Shown here: positions 55,651-64,000 of the stretch, one piece after another
Position numbering within the stretch: position 1 is the stretch's first letter
Layout of the letters: each line of letters starts with the position of its first letter
Assembly: GCF_003850245.1 (NCBI RefSeq)
Contig: NZ_CP031015.1
Coordinates: 2,108,001 to 2,172,000, forward strand
DNA from: Microbacterium sp. ABRD28
Lineage (GTDB): Bacteria; Actinomycetota; Actinomycetes; Actinomycetales; Microbacteriaceae
DNA: 64,000 bases
Direction of reading: 5' to 3'
Translations under genes and position numbers: made by a program
The notes under the pieces: model-generated
Seen by the model: only the letters and a program-made list of their open reading frames with translations
Told to the model about the DNA's origin: nothing
Databases searched by the model: none

Positions 55651-56608
55651 ACGCGCGGAGTGGACAGCGCGCGAGCGCATCCACCGGGAGAGGGCAGACA
55701 GCCTGACGGCCGATCACCGGGCGCGCGCGCGGCGTGGTGAGAAGCATCCCGTCGAAGACTTCCTGTTCACCTACTACTCGTACAAGCCGGCGCTGCTGTC
55801 GCGGTGGCACCCCGGTGCGGGTGTCGACCTCGTCGATGCCGCCGGCGAGGCGCGTGCGGGCTGGCGCTGGTACGAACCGGGAGCGCACGCGGCGACCCTG
55901 CGGGTGGACGACGTCGGGTTCCGACGGTCGCGGGCCGGGCTGCTTCGCGGGATCGAGGGCCTCCTGCGCGCCACGCAGGGGCGTGCGCCGGTGTTCGGCT
56001 GCTTCGGCCTGCACGAGTGGGCCATGCTCTACCGCTCGTCTGAGCGGCGCCATGCGCTTCCGCTGCGTCTGGGATCGCGGGGAACGGACGAGGTGGTCGA
56101 GTCGCACGAGCTGCGCTGCACCCACTTCGATGCCTTCCGCTTCTTCACGCCGGACGCGGTCCCTCGAAATCGCGATCGGCTCGAACGGGCGAGTCAGAGC
56201 GAGTTCGAGCAACCCGGATGCCTCCATGGCGGCATGGATCTGTACAAATGGGCGATGAAGGCCGGCCCCCTGGTGCCGGGCGAGCTGCTCCTGGACTGCT
56301 TCGCGCTCGCCCGCGACACCAGAGCCCTCGACATGGCCGCCTCGCCCTACGACCTGCGTGACTGGGGATACGAGGCGGTCGAGGTAGAGACGCCGTCAGG
56401 CAAGGCGGCGTATGTCGGCCGGCAGCGCGACCTCAGCGACAGAGCGCAACAGCTGAGGTCGCGGCTGCGAGACGCCCTGCGGGCGGGAGATCACGAGACC
56501 GGCTCGCACGACGGACATGGAGACATGCCCCTGCCCTCCGCGGCGAGCAGCAGTCGCGCTTCGGCCACGCGTGTCGCCGCCTCGCTGAGACGCGCCTCGG
56601 AGAGCTGA
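55640..56608 (+). CDS. Actinobacterial protein annotated as 3-methyladenine DNA glycosylase
   Basis: A 322-residue soluble protein. The opening MRLERAEWTARERIHRERADSL, GEKHPVEDFLFTYYSYKPALLSRWHPGAGVDL and GCLHGGMDLYKWAMKAGPLVPGELLLDCF match proteins that databases call 3-methyladenine DNA glycosylase. I see none of the AlkA, Tag or AAG catalytic motifs, so this name is weak. It is coupled to the SRAP gene. The last 40 residues, from DHETGSHDG onward, are antisense to the GH3 gene and look like an extension beyond a lost stop. Confidence 0.65.
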   Translation: MRLERAEWTARERIHRERADSLTADHRARARRGEKHPVEDFLFTYYSYKPALLSRWHPGAGVDLVDAAGEARAGWRWYEPGAHAATLRVDDVGFRRSRAGLLRGIEGLLRATQGRAPVFGCFGLHEWAMLYRSSERRHALPLRLGSRGTDEVVESHELRCTHFDAFRFFTPDAVPRNRDRLERASQSEFEQPGCLHGGMDLYKWAMKAGPLVPGELLLDCFALARDTRALDMAASPYDLRDWGYEAVEVETPSGKAAYVGRQRDLSDRAQQLRSRLRDALRAGDHETGSHDGHGDMPLPSAASSSRASATRVAASLRRASES

Positions 56609-57720
56609 CCGGACGCGACGGCGGCCACGATGCCGTTCACGACGGCGGGAGCGGTGTCCGCCGTGGAGGAGACCACCGTGAGCACCATGTCGTTGCCCGC
56701 GGCCAGGGCCGTGACGGCATTCGTGACGGGGTCGAGGTAGGCGGGCTCCCCCGCCGCCTGCAGCATGCCGAGATCATCCGTGATCGCGATGCCGTCGAAG
56801 CCCAGTTCCTCCCGGGCGATCCGGTGCCACTCCGCCGACAGCGACGCCGGCAGCGGGTCGACGGCGGTATAGGACAGGTGACCGAACATGAGGAACTGCG
56901 CGCCGGCGTCGATCCCCGCAGCGAACGGGCGAGCGTCAGAGGCGGCCCATTCCGTTTTGGACATATCCGTGCGCGGAATCGTCGCGTGCGAATCGCCGGG
57001 CGCTGCTCCGTGCCCGGGGAAATGCTTGATGGTCGACAGGGCGGCCCCCGCCTCCCCGGCGACCGCCGCTCCCACGCGCTCCGCCGCACCACCGGGATCC
57101 GTCCCGAGCGCCCGGCGGAAGATGAACTCGCCCGGTGCCGGCGAGACGTCAGCGACGATGCCGAAGTTCACGCCGATCCCCACCCGCTGCAGAAGGGCAG
57201 CGCGGGCGGCGAAGGCCGCCGCGGTGTCGGCGGCGGGGGCGTTCTTCAGCGTCAGTGCTGCGGGCAGACTGTCCCACGGCAGCCGCGACACATCCCCGCC
57301 CTCCTGATCCACGGCGATCAACGCCGGAAAAGCGGGGTCCGCCGTCAACGCGGCGGTCACCTGCGCGAGCGACGCCTCGTCTGCGGGGATGTTCGCCCCC
57401 ATGAGGATGAACCCGCCGATGCCGGTCTGCTCCATATATGTCCCGAGTTCACCCGGGTCGGTTCCCGGCACGTGACCCATGACGACGCTCGCCGCCTTCT
57501 CAGGGAGGGTCATCGCCTCGACCCGATCCGTGGCGAGACGAGCGAGGGTGTCAGAGGGTGCCGGCTCGATCGACACGCCGGCGGCGCCCACGGACCCGGC
57601 GGTTGAATCGTCCTCGGTGTCATCGGCGCCGGCCGGCCCGCCCGCAGCGACGGTGAGTCCCACAGCCAGCGCGAGTGCGGGCAGCGCACGTTCCCCCCGC
57701 ACTCTGCGCCGACCTGTCAC
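56491..57720 (-). CDS. Exported glycoside hydrolase family 3 (NagZ-type beta-N-acetylhexosaminidase)
   Basis: A 409-residue exported enzyme. Signal peptide about 1-31 (VRGERALPALALAVGLTVAAGGPAGA), then the GH3 barrel with AVDQEGGDVSRLP, KHFPGHG (232-238) with DSH (243-245), the His-Asp general acid pair of NagZ enzymes, and the nucleophile region GFDGIAITDDLGM. It should remove N-acetylglucosamine from peptidoglycan fragments outside the membrane. GTG 57720 is chosen because it gives a clean signal peptide; the frame is open to 57816. Its 3' end overlaps the preceding gene for 118 bases. Confidence 0.9.
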   Translation of the reverse strand: MTGRRRVRGERALPALALAVGLTVAAGGPAGADDTEDDSTAGSVGAAGVSIEPAPSDTLARLATDRVEAMTLPEKAASVVMGHVPGTDPGELGTYMEQTGIGGFILMGANIPADEASLAQVTAALTADPAFPALIAVDQEGGDVSRLPWDSLPAALTLKNAPAADTAAAFAARAALLQRVGIGVNFGIVADVSPAPGEFIFRRALGTDPGGAAERVGAAVAGEAGAALSTIKHFPGHGAAPGDSHATIPRTDMSKTEWAASDARPFAAGIDAGAQFLMFGHLSYTAVDPLPASLSAEWHRIAREELGFDGIAITDDLGMLQAAGEPAYLDPVTNAVTALAAGNDMVLTVVSSTADTAPAVVNGIVAAVASGQLSEARLSEAATRVAEARLLLAAEGRGMSPCPSCEPVS

Positions 57721-57757
57721 GCGGTCCAGCCTACGGCGCGGTGCCGCGGCGCGGCGG

Positions 57758-58957
57758 TCAGCCCGCCGGCCCCAACGGCACCCGCAGCAGCACATCGTCC
57801 CCTTCCCGGGGATCACCTCGCCCGTCGGTGTTGTTCGTCAGCACCCACAGGCTCCCGTCTCCGGTCGCGACCGCGTCGCGCAGGCGTCCGTATCCGTCGA
57901 GCACCACGATCGGCTCTCCCTCGGCACCCGCTCCCGACACATCGATCGCCCAGAGACGTTCGCCGCGGAGTCCGGTCATGAAGACGGTCTCGCCGACCGC
58001 CGCGATCCCACTCGGACTCGCCTCCGCCGTCGCCCACACCGCAACCGGATCGATGAACCTCTCATCCCCGGCCCGCCCCTCGACCTCCGGCCACCCGTAG
58101 TTGCCGCCCGCCTCGATGCGATTGAGCTCGTCCCAGGTGTTCTGGCCGAATTCGCTCGCCCACATCGCACCGTCGCCCGACCAGGTGATCCCCTGCACGT
58201 TCCGGTGCCCGAGGGAGTACACCGCCGTGCCGAACGGGTTGCCTCCCGCCGGGTCCCCGTCGGCCGTCAGCCGGAGGATCTTGCCGCCCAGCTGCGCCGG
58301 ATCCTGGGCGGCGCGGACGTTCTGTGCGTCACCGGTGGTGACGTACAGCAGCCCGTCGGGGCCGAAGGCGATGCGCCCGCCGTTGTGCGTGTTCGCTCTC
58401 GGAATACCCGCGAAGACCGTCTCCACCGAGCCGAGCCGCCAGCCGTCCGCGGTGAAGGTCAGCGGTGCCCGGACGACCCGGTTGTCATCCGCGGCGCCGT
58501 GATAGGCGTACAGCCAGTGTCGCTCGCCGTCGACGAGCACGGCCAGGCCGTGCAAGCCCGACTCGCCGCCGGACACCACGCCCTCGATCCGTCCGAGCTC
58601 ACCCACGCGGCCGTCGGGGCTGACGACTCGGATGACGCCGCTGTCGCGCTCGGACACCGCCAACGCACCGTCGGGCAGCGCGGCCACGGCCCACGGCGCG
58701 GTCAGCCCGCTCGCGACCGTGACGACCCCCTCCGCGACCCGCCAGTGGCCGGTGAAGGCGGGCGGTGACGGAGAGGGATCCGTGCGCGGCGCGACAGGTT
58801 CCACGGTGCCCGGATCGCTCGTGGGGGCATTCGCCGGGCTCTGCGCGCACCCCGCGAGGCCCAGCACCAGAGTCAGAACGCCGACGACGCACACCCCTGA
58901 CCAACGACGGGACGTGCGCCCCGCCCTCAGCGGAGGGCACCGGTCGATCGACGTCAT
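57758..58957 (-). CDS. PQQ-dependent sugar dehydrogenase-type lipoprotein
   Basis: A 399-residue beta-propeller of the soluble glucose/sorbosone dehydrogenase family. The N-terminus is a lipoprotein signal with lipobox LAGC (Cys37), so it is anchored outside the membrane. Family segments include LTAPWAVAALPDGALAVSERD, GLLYVTTGDAQN, GHRNVQGITWSGDGAMWASEFGQNTWDE and NYGWPEVEG. PQQ use and substrate are inferred; many actinobacteria lack PQQ synthesis. It follows a small gene by 15 bases. Confidence 0.9.
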   Translation of the reverse strand: MTSIDRCPPLRAGRTSRRWSGVCVVGVLTLVLGLAGCAQSPANAPTSDPGTVEPVAPRTDPSPSPPAFTGHWRVAEGVVTVASGLTAPWAVAALPDGALAVSERDSGVIRVVSPDGRVGELGRIEGVVSGGESGLHGLAVLVDGERHWLYAYHGAADDNRVVRAPLTFTADGWRLGSVETVFAGIPRANTHNGGRIAFGPDGLLYVTTGDAQNVRAAQDPAQLGGKILRLTADGDPAGGNPFGTAVYSLGHRNVQGITWSGDGAMWASEFGQNTWDELNRIEAGGNYGWPEVEGRAGDERFIDPVAVWATAEASPSGIAAVGETVFMTGLRGERLWAIDVSGAGAEGEPIVVLDGYGRLRDAVATGDGSLWVLTNNTDGRGDPREGDDVLLRVPLGPAG

Positions 58958-58972
58958 CCGGCAGTCTCCGTC

Positions 58973-59149
58973 CTAGCCGCCGCCGATGCCGCCGGACCCT
59001 CCGTCGCGGCGCTGGTCGATCGGAGATGCGTTGATGACGCCCGGGTCAGCCCCTCCCGGCCGTGCACGACGGGTTTCGTAGGTCTCCGGCTCCGGCCGGA
59101 ACGTGCGCACCAGTCGCTGCCAGAGAGATCGCTTCGCTGCCGTCATCAT
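58973..59149 (-). CDS. Small protein of unknown function, 58 residues
   Basis: I do not recognise it. The ATG at 59149 (or the next codon, 59146) follows ACGGAG. The product is basic at the N-terminus (MTAAKRSLWQRLVRTFRPEPETYETRRARPG-type) and ends in a Gly-rich GGSGGIGGG tail. It lies 15 bases upstream of the lipoprotein gene on the same strand and divergent from another small gene. Support is the ribosome site, spacing and codon pattern; without homologs it remains tentative. Confidence 0.5.
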   Translation of the reverse strand: MMTAAKRSLWQRLVRTFRPEPETYETRRARPGGADPGVINASPIDQRRDGGSGGIGGG

Positions 59150-59268
59150 CACTCCGTCCGTCGCGACCCGGGAACTCCACCCACCTCGGAGTCTAAGCGG
59201 CTCCTGCGCGTCGTGGCCGGACCGCAGCAGAAGGTCACGGTACCGTCGAAGGGGCGAGAGGGGGCCGA

Positions 59269-59481
59269 ATGGGCGAGCGGAGACAGCGCACGAAGCCGAT
59301 GGTGCGGGTGCCACGGCATGGGTACGCGTTCGTGACGATCACGGCGCGCGATGCCAACGGATTCGTCCACCACTTCGACGAGATCGAGACACCGTTGGCC
59401 TCGCTCCGCGAGGCGGTCGCGGTCATGCAACTGCAATCGACGGCGACCGAGGCTGCTCACGACGCCGTGCGCGGCGCCTGA
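59269..59481 (+). CDS. Small protein of unknown function, 70 residues
   Basis: The ATG at 59269 follows GAGAGGGGG. The product opens MGERRQRTKPMVRVPRHGYAFVTITARDA and contains FVHHFDEIETPLASLREAVAVM, which could form a small beta-sheet plus helix. No membrane segment or known motif. Its last 25 bases overlap the convergent oxidoreductase gene. Function unknown. Confidence 0.6.
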   Translation: MGERRQRTKPMVRVPRHGYAFVTITARDANGFVHHFDEIETPLASLREAVAVMQLQSTATEAAHDAVRGA

Positions 59482-60461
59482 TCGTTCAGCGCTCTCGCGG
59501 CGACGACCGCATCCACGGCGTCGACGAGGTCGGGATGGGAGAACTCGTATCCCGCGCCGGTGAGAACACCTGGCAACACCCACCGGCTCTTCAGGATCAG
59601 CTCCGGCTCGGTCCGCAACAGCCACATGGCGGGCTCCAGCATCCATCTCCACGATGCAAGCCCCAGCGGCATGCCGACGGCGCGACGGAGGGTGCGCATG
59701 AGTTCGGCGTTGTCGCTCGGGTGCGGACTGGACAGATTCACCGGACCCTCGAGGTCGTCGCGATCGATGAGGAATCGGATGGCACCGATGACGTCGTCGA
59801 GGTGGATCCAGCTGAACTTCTGTCGACCTCGCGTGCGGTACACCGGCGGCCCGACGTCAGGACCGGACGGGTCGGCGCCGATCCCGCGATACCGTCTGTG
59901 CGGGAACCAGGGCCCGTCGTGCTGGGGACCGCCGAGGCCGACGCGAGCGAGGGTGAGCAGCAGTCCCGTCGCGGGTCCGTCGCCGAGCACGATGGCCATC
60001 CGAAGCGCGATACGGCGGGTCGTGGGGAGATCGCCCGCGAAGAACTCCCGTTCCCAGTCCCGGGCGACGTCCACGGAGAACCCTTCGCCGAACCGGCCGT
60101 CCTCCTCGGTGTGGGGCCGATCCATCGCGTGGGCGTAGATCGTCGCGGTCGACGAGTTGAGCCAGACCCGCGGCGGGCGTGAGGCCGCCGCGATCGCGTC
60201 CCGCAGCGCCGCGGTCGTGTGTACACGGGACCGGAGGATCTCGTCGCGATTGGCATCGGTGTACCGGCAGTTGACGCTCTTCCCTGCCATGTTCACGACG
60301 ACGTCGGCCCCGTCCACCGCGGCGGCGATGCGGGCCGGGTCGTGCCAGGAGACCGCTTCGCGTCGGCCGATGCGGACCACGTCGTAGCCGTCTGCCGCGA
60401 GAGCCTCGGACACGGCAGCACCGAGGAAGCCGCTCGCGCCGGCGACGACTGCCCGGGGCAT
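59457..60461 (-). CDS. TIGR01777 family NAD-dependent epimerase-like oxidoreductase
   Basis: A 334-residue extended SDR protein. The nucleotide site GASGFLG starts near residue 8, then NMAGKSVNCRYTDANRDEILRSRV, NSSTATIYAH, and the DUF1731 C-terminal segment (RRAVGMPLGLASWRWMLEPAMWLLRTEPELILKSRWVLPG). The family is linked to cell division protein SulA-like annotations without a proven reaction. ATG 60461 has AGGGGAGA five bases upstream; an ATG at 60482 is less well supported. Confidence 0.9.
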   Translation of the reverse strand: MPRAVVAGASGFLGAAVSEALAADGYDVVRIGRREAVSWHDPARIAAAVDGADVVVNMAGKSVNCRYTDANRDEILRSRVHTTAALRDAIAAASRPPRVWLNSSTATIYAHAMDRPHTEEDGRFGEGFSVDVARDWEREFFAGDLPTTRRIALRMAIVLGDGPATGLLLTLARVGLGGPQHDGPWFPHRRYRGIGADPSGPDVGPPVYRTRGRQKFSWIHLDDVIGAIRFLIDRDDLEGPVNLSSPHPSDNAELMRTLRRAVGMPLGLASWRWMLEPAMWLLRTEPELILKSRWVLPGVLTGAGYEFSHPDLVDAVDAVVAARALNDQAPRTAS

Positions 60462-60502
60462 CCGATCTCCCCTCGCGGTCATGATGACACCGTCCTACGA
60501 CG

Positions 60503-60526
60503 AAGCCCCCGATCTCTCGGGGGCTT
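60503..60526 (-). terminator. Hairpin after tRNA-Ala
   Basis: AAGCCCCCGA and TCGGGGGCTT form a perfect 10-bp stem with loop TCTC (plus-strand reading), seven bases past the tRNA 3' end. Confidence 0.7.
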
Positions 60527-60532
60527 GTTCGG

Positions 60533-60605
60533 TGGACCTGAGGGGACTCGAACCCCTGACCCCCTGCATGCCATGCAGGTGCGCTACCAGCTGCGCCACA
60601 GGCCC
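60533..60605 (-). tRNA. tRNA-Ala (anticodon GGC)
   Basis: Minus-strand 73-base cloverleaf. Acceptor GGGCCTG pairs with CAGGTCC; the third pair is G-T, the G3-U70 identity element of tRNA-Ala. Anticodon stem CCTGC/GCAGG closes loop ATGGCAT, anticodon GGC. Discriminator A; CCA is not encoded. Confidence 0.95.
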
Positions 60606-60647
60606 GGATGTCGCCTCACGAGGCAACCCCACAAGATTACTACATCG

Positions 60648-61052
60648 TCAGGCGTGCCTCGAACCACTCGCGGCGTCCGTCTCCCCGGCGTGTGCGGGGA
60701 GCTCGATCGGGACGACCGGGCAGTCCTTCCACAGCCGCTCGAGCCCGTAGAAGACCCGCTCCTCTTCGTGGAAGACGTGGACCACGAGGTCTCCGAAGTC
60801 CAGCAGCACCCAGCGCGCCTCCTGGCGCCCTTCGCGGCGGAGCCGCTTGTGCCCCGCCTCGAGCAGCTTCTGCTCGACCTCGTCGGCGATGGCGGCGACA
60901 TTGCGCTCGCTGCGTCCCGTTGCGAGGAGGAAGACGTCGACGAGAGGCAACGGCTCCGAGACGTCGAGGGCGACGAGATCTTCGGCCCCCTTCGCATCCG
61001 CGGCGGCGGCGGCGATCTGCAGCATCTCTCGAGACGATTCCGTAGCCGTCAT
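60648..61052 (-). CDS. rsfS: Ribosomal silencing factor RsfS
   Basis: A 134-residue protein that binds L14 and blocks subunit joining when nutrients are low. The family core is visible: DLVALDVSEPLPLVDVFLLATGRSERNVAAIADEVE and RWVLLDFGDLVVHVFHEEERVFYGLERLWKD. Its ATG overlaps the stop of the upstream gene by four bases, giving the usual nadD-(orphan)-rsfS order. Confidence 0.96.
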   Translation of the reverse strand: MTATESSREMLQIAAAAADAKGAEDLVALDVSEPLPLVDVFLLATGRSERNVAAIADEVEQKLLEAGHKRLRREGRQEARWVLLDFGDLVVHVFHEEERVFYGLERLWKDCPVVPIELPAHAGETDAASGSRHA

Positions 61053-61993
61053 GCGAAAACCCCGCTGACGAAGGCGAGGATGAGCACCGCCGCCAGCGCA
61101 AGCGCGAGGGCACCGGCGGTGATGGCCAGGGCGATCATCAGGCGACTGCCCTTCTCGGGTGCCGGCGGCTGGATGATCTCGCCCGGAAGCTTCACCGTGC
61201 TGATCGCGGCGCTGGCGGCGATCGGAGTCGGGGACGAATGCGCGGGGAGCTCGCCGTCCACGAGCACGGCGTCGACGTCTTTTCCGTCGGCGGCACCCGG
61301 CGCATGTCCGGTGGAGCCGAGCCCGTCGGGCAGATTCAGCATGCCCGTGATGATGACCTCGCCGGTGGCGTTCACCGGTGCCATGATCTGCGGAGACGGC
61401 GTCTGCGAGACGATCAGGGCGTGCGGCGTGCTCGACGTCGACGCCGGTGCCCGGGTGAGGAGCTGATCGAACGACGGCGGGAGATCGACCTGCACCGCCT
61501 CGGCTTCGAGGAGTTCGGCACCGAGCTTCGGGCTGACCGTGGCGCGCTCGGCGGCGGCGTCGCCGTCGCCGGAGTCCCGGGCGGAACGGTCGTCATGCGC
61601 CGCCGGCTCGGACACGTCGTCCTCGACCGTCGCACTCGCCTCGGACGTCGCAGCCGGGCGCGGCGGCGCCTCGAGCAGGTCGGGCGTGATCACGGGTACC
61701 GACGCCGTACGGATCCGCTCCTGCTGCCGCGCCTGTCGGCGCGTGAGAGGTGAGACGCCGAGATCGACGGCGGAGTCGGCGACGGGCCGGGCGCCGATCA
61801 CGGCGGGTTCCGCGGCTCGCGCCAGGGGCGCGGCGGCGACGTCGGCCCTCTCAGGCGCAGTGTCGGTGGGCGCCGCGGTGTCTTGACGTGCCGCCTCGAT
61901 CGCTTCCCGGCTGACGACCGGAGTCGCACCGGTGTTGCGGATCTCACGCAGTTGCTTGCGGGTCAGCGGGGGGTTCGCTGGGTTATCCGTCAT
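61049..61993 (-). CDS. Membrane-anchored protein of unknown function between nadD and rsfS
   Basis: A 314-residue protein with a long cytoplasmic, Ala/Pro/Asp-rich, probably disordered region and one C-terminal membrane helix (about 287-310, ending FVSGVFA). Two similar segments, [19 protein letters not shown] (about 10-28) and [21 protein letters not shown] (about 83-103), look like repeats of one short motif. A later part contains [24 protein letters not shown]. It overlaps nadD and rsfS by four bases on either side, so it is made in proportion with them. I do not know its function. Confidence 0.75.
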   Translation of the reverse strand: MTDNPANPPLTRKQLREIRNTGATPVVSREAIEAARQDTAAPTDTAPERADVAAAPLARAAEPAVIGARPVADSAVDLGVSPLTRRQARQQERIRTASVPVITPDLLEAPPRPAATSEASATVEDDVSEPAAHDDRSARDSGDGDAAAERATVSPKLGAELLEAEAVQVDLPPSFDQLLTRAPASTSSTPHALIVSQTPSPQIMAPVNATGEVIITGMLNLPDGLGSTGHAPGAADGKDVDAVLVDGELPAHSSPTPIAASAAISTVKLPGEIIQPPAPEKGSRLMIALAITAGALALALAAVLILAFVSGVFA

Positions 61994-62586
61994 TCCTTGC
62001 TCCGGTAGAGGTGATGCTTGGCAATGTATTGCACAACGCCGTCCGGCACGAGGTACCACACCGGGTGGCCTCGGCGAACGCGTTCTCGGCAATCGGTCGA
62101 CGAGATGGCGAGCGCGGGGATCTGCAGCTGACTCACATCTTCGGTCGGCAAGCCCGCGGTGTCGAGGACGTGACCGGGACGAGAGACGGCGACGAAGTGG
62201 GCGAGATCCCACAGTTCATCATGGTCCCTCCAACTGAGAATTTGCGCTATGGCGTCGGCTCCGGTGATGAAGAACAGCTCGGCATCGGGCCGCTGGTGCT
62301 TGAGATCGCGGAGAGTATCGATCGTGTAGGTCGGACCGGAGCGGTTGATATCCACCCGACTCACGGTGAACCGGGGATTGGAGGCGGTGGCGATCACCGT
62401 CATCAGGTAGCGATGCTCGCTGTCGCTGACGCGGGTCTTCTGCCAGGGGTTCCCCGTGGGCACGAAGACGACCTCATCGAGATCGAACGACTGCGCCACT
62501 TCGCTGGCCGCGACGAGGTGGCCGTGGTGGATGGGATCGAACGTCCCACCCATCACCCCGATCCTCGGGGGACGCGCCGGGCTCAT
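61990..62586 (-). CDS. nadD: Nicotinate-nucleotide adenylyltransferase
   Basis: NadD transfers AMP to nicotinate mononucleotide in NAD synthesis. The 198-residue protein has the nucleotidyltransferase motif [15 protein letters not shown] near residue 11 and the second signature SSTDCRERV near 160 (usually ISSTxIR). It overlaps the downstream orphan by four bases. Confidence 0.96.
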   Translation of the reverse strand: MSPARPPRIGVMGGTFDPIHHGHLVAASEVAQSFDLDEVVFVPTGNPWQKTRVSDSEHRYLMTVIATASNPRFTVSRVDINRSGPTYTIDTLRDLKHQRPDAELFFITGADAIAQILSWRDHDELWDLAHFVAVSRPGHVLDTAGLPTEDVSQLQIPALAISSTDCRERVRRGHPVWYLVPDGVVQYIAKHHLYRSKE

Positions 62587-62595
62587 GCGCTCGGC

Positions 62596-62823
62596 CTAGT
62601 GGCCGTGCCCCGCCTTCACGATGTCGTTCGCGTGGGCCTGCGAGTAGGCCTCCGCCTTGTGCGCGTGCCGGTTGGCCACGTTGCGGTACGAGGCGGTGAC
62701 GAGGGCGAGGGCGGCGAAGACGACGATGGCGACGATGCCGTACCACACGGTCTCCAGCGCCACGTTCCCGTGGGACTCGGCCTCTTCGGCGGCGAGGCTG
62801 ACAAGCGTCGCGAAGGTCGTCAT
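62596..62823 (-). CDS. Small membrane protein of unknown function, 75 residues
   Basis: One membrane helix (about 27-45: WYGIVAIVVFAALALVTASYR) with a His/Ala/Lys-rich cytoplasmic or external tail ending KAGHGH. The ATG at 62823 follows ACGGAGCCCGA. It lies nine bases before nadD and 48 bases after proA on the same strand. I do not recognise the family; the His-rich end might bind metal. Confidence 0.75.
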   Translation of the reverse strand: MTTFATLVSLAAEEAESHGNVALETVWYGIVAIVVFAALALVTASYRNVANRHAHKAEAYSQAHANDIVKAGHGH

Positions 62824-62871
62824 TCGGGCTCCGTTCGTTTTCCCGGGTGCAGGCGTTCCCAGTCTAGGCGG

Positions 62872-64000
62872 TCAGCCGCGCACCTGCCCGGCACCCCGCG
62901 CGATCCACTTCGCGCTGGTGAGCTCGGCCAGACCCATCGGACCGCGGGCATGGAGCTTCTGCGTGGAGATGCCGACCTCCGCCCCGAAGCCGAACTCGCC
63001 GCCGTCGGTGAAGCGCGTCGAGGCATTGACCATCACCACCGCGGAGTCGACCTCCGCGATGAATCGTTCGGCGCTTGCGTCATCCATCGTGATGATCGAT
63101 TCGGTGTGCTGCGTGGAGTAGCGGCGGATGTGATCCAGCGCGTCGTCCAGATCGTCGACGACCCGCATCGCGACATCCAGGCTGAGGTATTCCGCCGCCC
63201 AGTCCTCGTCGGTCGCAGGAACACCCCGGCCCGCCAACTCCAGGACGGTCTCGTCCCCGTGGACGGTGACGCCCCGGGCGACGAGGGCATCGACCACGGC
63301 GGGCACCAGCCGTTCCGCGGCCGCGCGGTGGATCAGCACCGTCTCGACGGCGTTGCAGACACTGGGTCGCTGCACTTTGGCGTTGACGACGATGTCGCGC
63401 GCCCACTCGAGGGGGGCCGTCTCGTCCAGCACGATGTGGACGACCCCGGCGCCGGTCTCGATCACCGGGACGGTGGACTCGGTCACGACCGTGTGGATGA
63501 GATCTGCGTTCCCCCGCGGCACGAGGACGTCGATCATCCCCCGCGCCGTCATGAGCGCCCGAGCGCCGTCGCGTCCGAAGGGGTCGACCGTCTGGATCGC
63601 CTCGGGATCGATGCCGACGGCTGCGAGAGCACGCCGCATCGCCGAGACGATCGCGGCATTGCTCGACAGCGCCGCACTCCCTCCGCGGAGGACCACGGAG
63701 TTGCCGGAACGCAACGCCAAGGCGGTGATGTCGACGGTGACGTTCGGCCGGGCCTCGTAGATGGCTCCCACCACGCCGAAGGGCACAGACACCTTGGTCA
63801 ATGCCACCCCATTGGCAAGCGTCCGTCGGTCGAGGATGCGCCCGACGGGGTCGGGAAGGACGCTGATCTCCCGCACTGCGTCGGCAAGGGCCGCCACACG
63901 CGCCTGATCCAGCGAGAGTCGGTCCTGCAGCGCCTCGGAAAGACCGGCCTCGCGTCCGCGCTGGAGATCCTCCGCATTCGCCGCGATGATCTCGTCGGCA
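62872..64000 (-). CDS. proA: Gamma-glutamyl phosphate reductase (N-terminus beyond window)
   Basis: ProA reduces gamma-glutamyl phosphate to the semialdehyde in proline synthesis with NADPH. The frame runs from the window edge to a stop at 62872, with about 376 codons present; some 40 N-terminal residues are missing. PFGVVGAIYEARPNVTVD, the catalytic Cys in KVQRPSVCNAVETVLIH, and the C-terminal FTDGGEFGFGAEVGISTQKLHARGPMGL are all typical. proB is expected just upstream, outside the window. Confidence 0.97.
   Translation of the reverse strand, partial: ADEIIAANAEDLQRGREAGLSEALQDRLSLDQARVAALADAVREISVLPDPVGRILDRRTLANGVALTKVSVPFGVVGAIYEARPNVTVDITALALRSGNSVVLRGGSAALSSNAAIVSAMRRALAAVGIDPEAIQTVDPFGRDGARALMTARGMIDVLVPRGNADLIHTVVTESTVPVIETGAGVVHIVLDETAPLEWARDIVVNAKVQRPSVCNAVETVLIHRAAAERLVPAVVDALVARGVTVHGDETVLELAGRGVPATDEDWAAEYLSLDVAMRVVDDLDDALDHIRRYSTQHTESIITMDDASAERFIAEVDSAVVMVNASTRFTDGGEFGFGAEVGISTQKLHARGPMGLAELTSAKWIARGAGQVRG

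Overview
This is a stretch of core chromosome from a high-GC actinomycete, most likely Microbacterium or a close relative in the Microbacteriaceae. The evidence is the GC-rich sequence with strong third-position G/C, the homodimeric AceE next to a PucR-type regulator and a fabD-fabH-acpP-fabF cluster, the actinobacterial families DUF3145 and DUF1990, a TIGR03557 F420-type oxidoreductase, and HrcA control through a CIRCE element. No prophage, insertion sequence, rRNA operon or CRISPR array is visible. No gene-free gap exceeds about 300 bases; the longest is 38983-39205.

Layout. 1-3185: a family A DNA polymerase cut by the window edge, a zinc-ribbon coiled-coil protein and a divergent oxidoreductase. 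3219-10962: tRNA-Val, aceE, a FasR-like regulator and the type II fatty acid synthesis genes, which join acetyl-CoA supply to chain elongation. 11120-14858: DUF3145 behind a palindrome-rich promoter, an oxygenase-like orphan with a possible iron box, and a DUF262/DUF1524 (GmrSD-type) putative defence nuclease beside a CAT-anticodon tRNA. 14875-18069: transporter, def, VOC protein, tRNA-Asn and an ABC ATPase. 18113-22597: dnaG, dgt and dus. 22655-27950: thiol peroxidase, a frameshifted DsbA-family gene, uppS, recO, a TRIC-family membrane protein and leuA with a leucine-rich leader peptide. 28086-37124: a minus-strand run of compact, often overlapping genes (era, CNNM protein, ybeY, PhoH, HIT, rsmE, dnaJ, hrcA, hemW, DUF1990). 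37135-49000: lepA, a large cell-wall nuclease/nucleotidase, a hydrolase, rpsT, holA, comEC and comEA. 49097-64000: leuS, pabB, DedA, App1-type, SRAP, glycosylase-like, GH3 and PQQ-type proteins, small orphan genes, tRNA-Ala, rsfS, nadD and the start of the proline gene proA.

Regulation read from the sequence. A TANNNT-like -10 hexamer ends five to seven bases before the start codon of at least fourteen first-in-unit genes, which implies leaderless transcripts; three divergent pairs (DMT/def, recO/TRIC, pabB/dedA) use this layout in both directions. Other specific controls are a leaderless 17-residue leader peptide with five consecutive Leu codons before leuA, a CIRCE element before hrcA-dnaJ, a 15-bp palindrome before fabD, and two adjoining palindromes between the -35 and -10 of DUF3145. 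Gene ends are marked by long GC hairpins without T-tracts.

The most unusual items are the leuA attenuator, the DUF3145 operator, the lone DUF262/DUF1524 protein, the DsbA frameshift, a Gly-to-Cys change in the first zinc motif of DnaJ, and an LAVTG-anchored nuclease-nucleotidase fusion. All reading was by eye; no database search was run.
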